Origin: Lojkania enalia
Lineage: Eukaryota; Ascomycota; Dothideomycetes; Pleosporales
Assembly (NCBI GenBank): GCA_010094045.1
Contig: ML986624.1
Coordinates: 153,592 to 173,287 of the forward strand
DNA length: 19,696 nt
Direction: 5' to 3'
In this document: piece after piece, positions 8,851-17,638 of the stretch
Layout: each line of letters begins with the position of its first letter
Numbering within the stretch: position 1 is the stretch's first letter
Program-made: the position numbers and the translations under genes
Notes under the pieces: generated by a model
Databases searched by the model: none
What the model saw: the letters and a program-made list of their open reading frames with translations, nothing else
Told to the model about the DNA's origin: nothing

Positions 8851-9949
8851 ATGACCGACAATGCCATGTCAGGCTTCATTGTCGCTAATTACACGACACC
8901 CCCCACGACGCCATCCCCATCGACGACCGCAGCACAGGAGGTGGTAGAAGAAATAATTGCTATATATTCTACAGTCAAAAAACTTCCTTGCCTATCGCCA
9001 AGCCTAGAGGTCGATCGCCTCTTCTCGCGCTTAGTGGACCTCTGCGTTGCGCCATGCACCCCAGAGGTCGCTCAGTTTGTGTTGAACATGAAGGGGCTTG
9101 GTGGGCTCTATAACCATCTACAGTCGCTTTGCGCCACTGCCGAAGGGAAATTGGAGAGGCATCATGCGCTACGTATTCTTCATGCAGTAGAGTGTTCTCC
9201 AAGTATCTGTCTCGCATTCATCGCCGGACCATAACTGACCCTCCCAGCGACCGCAGACACAAAGGAAATTCTTTTCACTTTCCCTTACTATAAAAACTAT
9301 GTTGATCTTTGCCGCCTTGAGTGTTCGACAATGGAAACCTTCCTTCCTACAAGCACGCCGTGCTCTCGCCCTGTACTACCACGCAGAATCGCATTCATTG
9401 GCTCGGGAGCAATGCCACTAACCTCCTACTGTTTGCTAGATCGCTATCCCGAAGTTGCGGCCCATAATATTGACCGAGATATCGATGCATTGCAAATATC
9501 GCGAGACATGGCAGCATGCATAGGATACGCGAAGCGAATGACGTTTGCGTGTGAGGATGTAGCATTTGATGGGAGCCAAGACCCCTTTCGAAAACAGGGC
9601 GAGCAGCGTGGCTTCACTCATACTACCGATTGGCATGATTATCAAGTTGTGTATCTGGGAGCACTAGTTGGCATGGGAAACGCAGCAAAATTCGCCATTC
9701 TTACATCTCTAGCTCGGAAACTGGCACCGGGTACTTTGCTCATCGTAAGGAGTGCGTATGGCCTCCGTAAAGTTCTCTATCCTGTGAGTGGGATCGAGTT
9801 CTAGGGAGGTTATGCTAGAGACTAACACCTGCTAGGAGCTTGAAATTTCGGATGGTCTTTTACGCATTGGATACAACGTCCTTGCTGTTGTTCATCCGTT
9901 CACTAGGGTCGTGAATTCAATTGTTGTGCTGAAAGTCAAAGACAGATAG
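8851..9949 (+). CDS. nas: Nicotianamine synthase (fungal type)
   Basis: The enzyme condenses aminocarboxypropyl groups of S-adenosylmethionine into nicotianamine, a chelator of Fe, Zn, Cu and Ni. Three exons, 8851-9202, 9248-9783 and 9836-9949, give 333 aa, close to the length expected for the family. Introns of 45 and 52 bp have good branch sites (CTGAC, CTAAC). Landmarks: an N-terminal helical region (LVDLCVAPCTPEV), FPYYKNYVDLCRLE (about 129-142), the Rossmann SAM loop IAFIGSGAMPLTS (165-177), the NIDRD acidic strand, YLGALVGMG, and the C-terminal APGTLLIVRSAYGLRKVLYP that is diagnostic for NAS. I chose the ATG at 8851 (A at -3). The frame stays open upstream to about 8566, but without another ATG and with low-complexity residues. 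A 22-codon uORF (ATG 8604, TAG 8670) exists if transcription starts that early. No opine/staphylopine-type dehydrogenase or nicotianamine exporter is adjacent. Confidence 0.92.
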
Positions 9950-10588
9950 GAAATTTTGCAGAGACTTAAATTTTCTACGCGAGGCTGGCTTGATTCACAC
10001 GCATAAAACTTGGCATTTCAGCGAGCATTTGGCACTGCATCTGTTGACAATAAGTATTGGGGGTCTTGTAATTAAGGTGGGACCTAGTAATGATGCACGA
10101 ATCGAGTACAGATAGCGAGATAAAAGAGATTTCCTGTTGAATTTAACCACTTGAATAATACGCGCCAGAAGGTACCTAGGAAGACGGTGGTTCACCGCTA
10201 ATGTGCCATTGTCAGCTAGAGAAAGATATGAAACGCGCTAGTCTATTTTAAGCTAGAGCGAATGTTCACGGTCCGCAGAAGGCGCCCGCCACGTGAGTGC
10301 GTGGTACTCTAGCGTGGAGTAAACTTTGTGAGAATGGATTGTTCACTTTAAATTGCTTGAGCGACACTCGTTCATCGCTATGAAAGGATTGAACTGAGGC
10401 TAAGCTCTGTATCAGGACGTGCGGATTCAGCGACGTTACACCGCCTACTGCGGCCTACATCTTGGGGTGAAGATCGTCGCGACGTGTCATTCCGCTCACC
10501 TAGCGGCACATGGACACACCCCAAGCGCCCCAGACTTGACTCGATCCTTGTAAGCGCATTTCTCGGAATAATAACGCAAGTGATTCCG
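9950..10588. other. Intergenic and presumed promoter region of the ERCC6L2-like gene
   Basis: About 640 bp separate the NAS stop from the first in-frame ATG of the helicase. A CACGTG palindrome lies at 10290-10295. The helicase frame is open from 10361 on, so the last 230 bp may be coding. Nothing else is recognised. Confidence 0.4.
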
Positions 10589-13500
10589 ATGTCTCGATCG
10601 AAAAGGGTTGATCACGAAAGGCCAATGAATGCATTTCCGGAAGATGAGCCTAGCACTGGGAGTAGAAGCGATCTTGACATCATCAACCCTTTGCGGAAGA
10701 ATCTAAACACATCACAGTTTATTGAAGGTAAGCATTGCTCTTGACCTTGAATCCCTCGCTGATAAAGATATCAGAACTTACACAAACACAAATCAACGAT
10801 GAAGGTCAAGCAACTGCTAATGACAGTGATGGCTTTGGAGACTGTAGCCGTCAAAAGAGCCAAAAGTTTCAAGGAAAATCGCTCCGTCATATGAGCAATC
10901 TCCAGGAGAAAAAGAACCGAGTTACCGTAGAACAACCTGTTTCCGAAGAATCAAGCCAAGAATCTGAAGTCGAATGGTCTGATTGGGACCCAACGGCTGC
11001 GTATCGTGAATTTAAAGAACGCAAGACTCTAAAACGCAAACGCGTTGCTGCTGAAACCAGTCGCATCCGGGCCGAGAAGAAGTTCAAGGCGGCTGTGGCT
11101 ACAAGTATCATTGGCAGAAGACTACAACAGAAGAAGTTGAAGAGATATTCTGAAAATAAAGCTCTCATTGGTTTGAGTACCGCTTCCGAATCGGATGAGA
11201 ACAAAGTGACTTATCTAGACGATCCCGCTCCCACATATATTGAGGCGCGTAAACGGAAGCTTAGGCGACTTCGCGAAGTTGGCTTGCGGTATCCTCCAAA
11301 CATTGATGATATCGATTTCTCCGACGAAGGAACCGAGGAGAAGCCTGTGCTACATCCCGACATCAGGACCCAAAGAGTGCATAGAGATATCAAGCTCCAC
11401 GAATCTGGTGGCATTATTCCTGCGCCAATCGCGCAATGGCTACGAGATTACCAGATAGATGGAGTGAAGTTTCTTCATGAAAGATTCGTACGCCAGACGG
11501 GAGCTCTCTTGGGTGATGACATGGGTTTAGGAAAGACAATTCAGGTCATCGCGTTCCTCACCACAGCTTTCGGTAAGTCCGGGACAAGGAGTGATGCTAA
11601 GCTTATGCGGAAAGTGAGGCGTATGGGTGATGGACGGTGGTACCCAAGGATCTTGATTGTGTGCCCGGGAACGATAATGCGAAATTGGGAAGATGAGCTA
11701 GAAAAATGGGGATGGTGGCAGGTCTGCCGATATCATGGTTCCCCGGATGAACGCAAGGCGGTCCTTGAGGCTGCTAAGAAGGGCATGGCTGAGATCACTA
11801 TTACCACCTATGCGACGTACCGTAGCAATGAGGGCCAGATAAACACGATTGAATGGGACTGCGTTATTGCCGATGAGTGTCACCAGATCAAGAACAAGGA
11901 TGCTGCCGTCACGAAAGCTATGAACAAGGTCAATGCCCTTTGTAGGATTGGCTTGACCGGGACAGCTATCCAAAATAAATATGAAGAGTTATGGAACCTG
12001 CTTAATTGGTCACGGCCTGGAGACTATGGTTCCGCACAGTCTTGGAAACAGCTTGTTAGCACACCCCTCAAAGTTGGACAGGCACATGATGCAAGCTACG
12101 CTCAACTCGCTTTTGCCCGTCTTAAAGCAAAAGAGCTAGTTGAGACCATTCTTCCTGATGTATTTCTTCGTCGAATGAAGACCCTGATAGCAAGCCAACT
12201 TCCAAAAAAAAGCGACAGAGTAGTCTTCTGCCAACTCACGGAAACCCAGGCAGATGCCTATCGAGCACTTGTTAAAAGCGACCGATTTGAATATGTACGC
12301 AGAGCTTATGAACCGTGCAGCTGCAATTCCGGCAAGACTCGCGGCTGGTGCTGCTATCAAGAACTCCCTGAGGGCGGTAAATGGGTTTACTGTACCTTTC
12401 CTTGCATGGTCACCCTGTCAAAGCTAGCCAACCATCTTGCACTTCTTCTACCTGCGACCAATGACCCTCCAGATAAACAAACAAAAGATCTTGATAATCT
12501 CCAGCTTGCCTGCCCTGACAAGTGGAAAGATCTCTACCGGATCAAAGACAATATCTTGGTTCAATCGAAGAGTGAATTCTGCGGAAAATGGAAGGTGTTG
12601 AAACGGCTTCTGGACTTCTGGCGCGCTAGCGGTGACAAAGTACTTGTTTTCTCACATTCTGTTCGCCTTCTCCGCCTCCTCAAATCTTTTTTCCACCTCG
12701 ATGGTACCAAGTACAATTTTTCCTATCTGGATGGCAGCATGACGTACGATGACCGCGCAAAAGCCGTGGCAGACTTCAATTCTGATCCCTCACAGTTCGT
12801 TTTCCTCGTCAGCACTAAATCTGGCGGCGTCGGCTTGAACATCACATCCGCCAACAAGGTCGTAGTCGTGGACCCGAACTGGAATCCTGCGTACGATCTG
12901 CAAGCGCAGGACCGCGCATACCGCATAGGCCAGATGCGCGACGTCGAAGTCTTTCGGCTTGTGTCCTCGGGCACGATTGAAGAGATCGTATATGCGAGGC
13001 AGATATACAAGCAACAACAAGCTAACATTGGATACACAGCCAGCGTAGAGCGTCGATACTTCAAAGGTGTGATGGATGAGTCTGAGAAGAAGGGTGAATT
13101 ATTCGGCCTTGAGAATCTCTTTTCATTTGAAGAAAATGGGTATTTGCTTAGGGATATCATGCACAAGACCAACGTCGCGGAGACTAGGGCTGGTGTGGAT
13201 GCTATGGATTTCACCCTCAGTTCTATGGATGAGATGGATGATGGGGATGAAGACGATTTCGAAAGCATTCTAAGCAACGATAAAGTAATGGGAGTTGAGG
13301 ACGACGAGAAGCAGAACCGCCAAATGAAGAGGTTTGCCGAGTTTATGAATACCGGAGGGAATGCAAAGACAAATAAGGGTAGGAAGGGCCTAGACCCAAT
13401 CAATGCGATCTTGGCCAAGGTGGGTGTTATGTATACACATGAGAATTCAGAGGTCATTGGCCGGTCGGAAATTGAAGCAGAGTTGTCGAGAAAGGCAATG

Positions 13501-13869
13501 GAAGCCCGCAACGATGTGGAGCTCGGCAGGAAACCCGTGTTCCAGTTCTCACAGTCACACTCTCAGCCGTCGCTCAAGTCCGAGCGCGATCAGGATGTCG
13601 TGTATAGCGGTGATGAGGAAGATGGCATGGGTCCGGAGAGGGATGTGGGAGGTGAGTTTAAAATTAAATATAGGTATCGGCCTAGTGAGCAAATCCGCAG
13701 AAGACAGCTCTGCGAAATGGCGAAAATGCAAGGGTACAAAGATCCTGTGGAATTTGCGCTTGTAGTTGAGGAGATGACGCAAGAGGAGCGGAGAAAGATT
13801 CTGGAGAGGTTTTATAGAGCTAGGAGAAGTCTGGTGCTGCAGGAATTGAGGGGCGGTACGAGCACGTAA
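10589..13869 (+). CDS. ERCC6L2: ERCC6L2-type SNF2 DNA-dependent ATPase (Rad26/CSB relative)
   Basis: Two exons, 10589-10727 and 10775-13869, joined across a 47-bp intron, give about 1077 aa. Numbering from this ATG: motif I GDDMGLGKT (293-301), motif II DECH (413-416), motif III LTGTAIQN, motif V STKSGGVGLN and motif VI QDRAYRIGQ (758-766), i.e. both RecA lobes of a SNF2 motor. Between the lobes is a cysteine cluster, CSCNSGKTRGWCC (561-573), which matches the one I recall in human ERCC6L2 and argues for that subfamily rather than CSB/Rad26 proper. The C-terminus has GLENLFSFEENGYLLRD, an acidic linker and a helical HEBO-like segment (DPVEFALVVEEMTQEERRKI). ERCC6L2 proteins act in nuclear genome maintenance linked to double-strand break repair and transcription stress. 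Start uncertain: the frame stays open upstream to 10361 with no ATG, including a basic SFRSPSGTWTHPKRPRLD stretch that looks like protein, so a first exon may be missing. Confidence 0.9.
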
Positions 13870-14142
13870 TCTGGACTTACAGGGTGATGGGAAGGATGGA
13901 TGTGCTTCAGAGTGTAGTCAGAGGTCCTCAATAGCATATGCAAGGAGTGCTACATAAATTGGACCAAATGGACGAAGTTAGGAAGGACGAGATAATAGAT
14001 TCCTTGTGAATACAAATGCAAAAGGAGTATAAGTATCCGATTGAACCGATAATCAATGACATGGGTTTAATCTAGTCTGGAGATTTTTTTCCAGAAGTGA
14101 GTGCTACATAAGAGACGGTAAATTGACGCAGCAACGCTTCCT
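13870..14142. other. Short spacer after the ERCC6L2-like gene
   Basis: The region is presumed 3' UTR and spacer between convergent features (helicase on plus, protease relic on minus). It is AT-rich with no gene and no recognised element. Confidence 0.4.
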
Positions 14143-15312
14143 TCAAGGTCTGTTTGCAGAAGATATAGTCCGATCAGCATCCCAGATACTATTAAAGCCA
14201 CTTGAGAACGTACTGCCCAAGAAAATGAAATCATGGCCAACCGGCTGGCCAAACCCTGCAAATGTTGATGTACATTGGATTTTCCATCTATCTCATTATA
14301 AACTTCAATTAGGTAGTCCCAAGACGTAAGCGTAATTTCCCGCCCGCCAAATTCAAATTTCATATTCAATAGGCTCGAGCGAGAGTTGTAGTCCAGAACA
14401 TATATGATATCGTTAACGTAGGAATGTTGGTTGATTTTTTTTTGTGCATCATCGTGATGCAAAAGAATTTATTGATATGATGTGGTTATTATAGCTGTAT
14501 AACACTTTTGGAGCACTGGTGCCGGAATAATCGAGCTCTTGTGACTTGGGAAAATATTTTTCAGTCTAACTTTCTAGTCGCTAGATACGCCGGATTTCAA
14601 TATCATATTATCCCCTTCGTCATAATCCTGAATAAGAGGGGCGTTGATTGGGCTCAACCGGTCAACCTCATTTGGGACACCACCGAATATAACGCGCCCA
14701 GTCTCATAGGTGATTCTAGCCAACCCAAGAGCGAAAAGATTGCGCTGTAGCAGCCCTTGGTAAATCATGCTTTAAAAAAGGCTCGGGGAATGTAGCCTGT
14801 TCCAATAAAGCTCCACATCCCTCAAGGCGAGCGCGAGTGCGGTGTCATAAATCATCTCGCTCTAGGATGCTTGGTACCCAATTCTGTCACATTGAAATTG
14901 TTTTTTTTTTCTATATTCTCCTAGGTCTCGATACCGGCATGGCCAGGATACAGCACCCTGCACCCGGCCCCGGCAAAATTTGCTTGACGACTCGATGAAT
15001 TCAAAGGGCTATATAGGTATTCCCTGAGTCTCCAACATAGTGCATTTGTGCAATTTATTGAGGGAACAAAGAACGGCTCGTAGCTTAATAGAGGGCGTCC
15101 CAACTCCAAGATTAGTGGTGTATACACTTCCGAATACTACATCGTAGCCACATAAAGGCATACGATCTTGGAGAGATTGAGGTAATCTGAGCCCTATATC
15201 GTGAAACATAGGTCATCTCTGCTGGCGGAATGACGTGGAAGGTTGATTTTGGAGGATTAAAGGGAGCTTCATCCTGATCTAGTTTAGTGTGTATATTTAT
15301 ATTCATGGCCAT
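14143..15312 (-). pseudogene. Decayed pepsin-type aspartic protease
   Basis: Protein fragments in A1 aspartic-protease order are spread over three minus-strand frames. They are a start-like ATG at 15312 with VIPPAEMTYVSRY; VFGSVYTTNLGVGTPSIKLR (about 15130-15075), matching the YxTxxxVGTPPQ strand before the first active site; FVPSINCTNALCW and YSPLNSSSRQAN, the usual Cys/SSS region; VTEWVPSILERD; YQGLLQRNLFALGLARITYE with VIFGGVPNEVD (14768-14660), the 'GLxxxxFxLGL...FGGVP' block; DYSGTSA near the second active site; KFEFGGREITLTSWDYLIEV; and HDFIFLGSTFSSGFNSIWDA to the stop at 14145-14143. At least five frame changes and several stops intervene, and the first catalytic DTG is not readable. 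The family is usually secreted. An intact protein from this copy is impossible without sequence errors. Each fragment taken alone is weak, but their order and spacing are convincing. Confidence 0.75.
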
Positions 15313-17638
15313 AAATTCGCCTCAGATGTTTGTAGAATTCTGAAGTTCCACATTACATTGTTACTGTGGGCGGGTATTTCATTTCTACGGCGATGGAGGT
15401 GGTGAAGCGTTTGGGGTGTAACCCCTATTAAAAATCCCCAAGGCTATAATAACAGTATTATTACTTAATTGTGTTCGACTAAGACGCCACTTAGTAGAAG
15501 GTATCGCTGTGCAGCTGGGCTGTCTCCATCCCCAGAATGGCGGTCAAATTGCTCTGGCTCAATGGCTCGGTGAATTTAGCTAAAATTCTCACTAAATCAT
15601 GGGTCTCTTACTAATAAGTAGCTAGAATATGTCCTTATTATTTAGTCTAAATTTTTATGGTTTCTTTTCATTTCATTGGTTTAATCATAAATGGCTCTTT
15701 CATGACTAATCGTGTATAAGTTAAAGCTACAATACGAGACCCCCTTTTCATCCTCCCTATATCGGCTTATACGAGAAGCCAGAATATGTAGTGCAGAGTG
15801 TTTTCATTTCATGGCATAATCGTTTTGACCCATTATAAGTCTTAAGATGACTGCGGCGCCGCGTTCCGGAAGAAATTGTAGGGTAACATTGCCGTATAAT
15901 ATAACCTCTGAAAGATATGTACACAAGAGCTATCCAGGCTTATGTTGGAAAGGAAGGGTTGATATTGATACATTCATCAAGTGTGATTTCCCCGTCACAT
16001 GGTCAGCTACGTCCTATTATAGCTAATTTACGCTTGGGATATATATAGCCCTCGCTCGCTCTCTTATAGAGCAAACAACCTACACTCTCTTAATCTACTT
16101 GGTGTAACCCTAGTAGTTGGGTTCCCCTGTTGCACAACGCAACATTCCCTTCAACGTATATTTTCATGAATCTGATCATGTCTCTTTATGTTTCCCGTGT
16201 TATGAAAGAGAGGCCAATATTGGAACAGGGCGAGGGTGGGCTTTTTTCTTTAATATAGGAAGCATATATTTTATAGTTCTGCGAAGGCTTCATCGTTCGG
16301 GAGATAGCAGCAGCTAAATACGCGACTTTGAGGAAGTTGGCCAACATGATGAGAAGCAAGCAGATCTGAGAAGGGTGGCATAATAACTAATTTGTAGGAA
16401 TAATTGGAAATCTATGTATAGGATGATTTGGACTTCGATACACGAAGATAGAGACTCAGAATATGTTGCTATTCAATCTTTTCACATTTTTTCCCGGTCG
16501 TCGGAATTCGTGCTTATCCGAAGAAATATCAGGACACTCAAAACCTGAAATACTAATCTCTATTAGCAAGAGCCGCAAAGACACCGCCATGCGTCATAGT
16601 AAGCAAAGAGAAATCCTATAGCTCCATTGTGTACTTCGATTGATAGTCCACCAACCGAGTCTCGAGATATCATATTCGAGCAGCCATGCATTTTCGTCGC
16701 CGGATTTTCAAATTGTGTGAAGGTATTACTAAATAATAGGAAATCTTCCAGGACTAAAGTGCAGGATTGCATGGTCATACATGATGATTATACAGGTAGG
16801 ACCTCATTCGGATAGCGTCAAACCACAAGTATCTCAAAATCGACTAAATTTTAAAGGATCTAGCCTAGTTACGAACACCTCACCTCCCGGGCCACCCATC
16901 TTCGCTCACTTTATCTCATCGTTCAAAGGATTCTCAGCTCATCTCTAGATTGTCTAACGTCCTTATTACAGCCTAGTATTTGGCAGGGTGGCTTTACTGG
17001 ACAGGAAACCCCGATGGTGGTGGACCCGCATACTTGTGCACGGGCACTTGTTGCCTAATCTCCGTAAAATCCCTAAAGCTTATAAGATAATGAACAAGCA
17101 CTGAAGCTCTCGTTGAACAGAATAAGGACATCGGAAAAATTCAATGGGTTTTTGGGACTGCGCTTTGTGCCCTGCTTCCGGTGGTGGGGGAGAGGAGGTA
17201 TTAGAGAGAATGATGACGGTGCCGCTTCGGGTGACGAAGGCTCTGGAAGCGATCATGGGCTGCAGGAAGTAGTGGATGACTTGACAGAACGCTACAACTA
17301 CAACCCAAGATTGCTGAAGCGCTCTAATATCTAGTGGATGGATAGGTGTCGCTGTATAGGATTCAGCGTGAATGCTCCTGGGGTTCCCATGTATAGTACT
17401 TCCGCAAAAGGTTGATTGTTCTATTTGTTAACGCAGCACTAGAGCATTCGTCTCCTATCTGACGACGATTGGCAGGTAAATTTTATTATTACTGGTCTCG
17501 CAGAAGATATCACTGTTACAATAATGGCAGCTTGTCATTCACTAACGCGCCCAAGACCAAAATAATCCCGAAGAGAGTGAATATCAATGGTAAGAAAATG
17601 AGTAGCCCTGCCGGGCATTAGCTAATCGCTCAAGCTAC
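15313..17638. other. About 2.3 kb with no recognisable gene
   Basis: The stretch is AT-rich and stop-dense on both strands. The longest frames (for example plus 17113-17334, acidic and Gly/Asp-rich, starting with TTG; and 16563-16778 on minus) resemble nothing I know. A core-promoter-like sequence near 16040 is listed separately. Old degraded genes or transposons cannot be excluded. Confidence 0.4.
16040..16047 (+). promoter_or_regulatory. Orphan TATA box followed by a CT-rich leader
   Basis: TATATATA at 16040-16047 is followed by CCCTCGCTCGCTCTC, then AACAACCTACACTCTC and TTAATC, the look of a strong ascomycete core promoter with a pyrimidine-rich start region and 5' leader. No intact coding frame follows: the next frame (16117-16317) lacks an ATG start. 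It may be the leftover promoter of a lost gene. Confidence 0.25.

Noticed and set aside
9331..9804. Separate gene starting at the ATG at 9331
   Set aside because: The conserved FPYYKNYVDLCRLE just upstream is in the same frame and joins to the first exon across a 45-bp intron, so this is an internal Met of NAS.
12723..13511. 262-codon minus-strand frame
   Set aside because: It is antisense to the ERCC6L2-like exon, whose sense translation has clear helicase motifs. The antisense protein is Ser/Leu-rich and resembles nothing.
13652..13673. A GTGAGT...TATAG 22-nt intron in the 3' part of the helicase gene
   Set aside because: It is too short for a spliceosomal intron, and the frame is open and coding-like through it.
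14067..14462. 131-codon minus-strand frame with a membrane-like helix near its C-terminus
   Set aside because: It starts with TTG. Its first half is an aspartic protease strand (FEFGGREITLTSWDY), and the hydrophobic part is the out-of-frame version of the protease C-terminus (LGSTFSSGFNSIWDAD).
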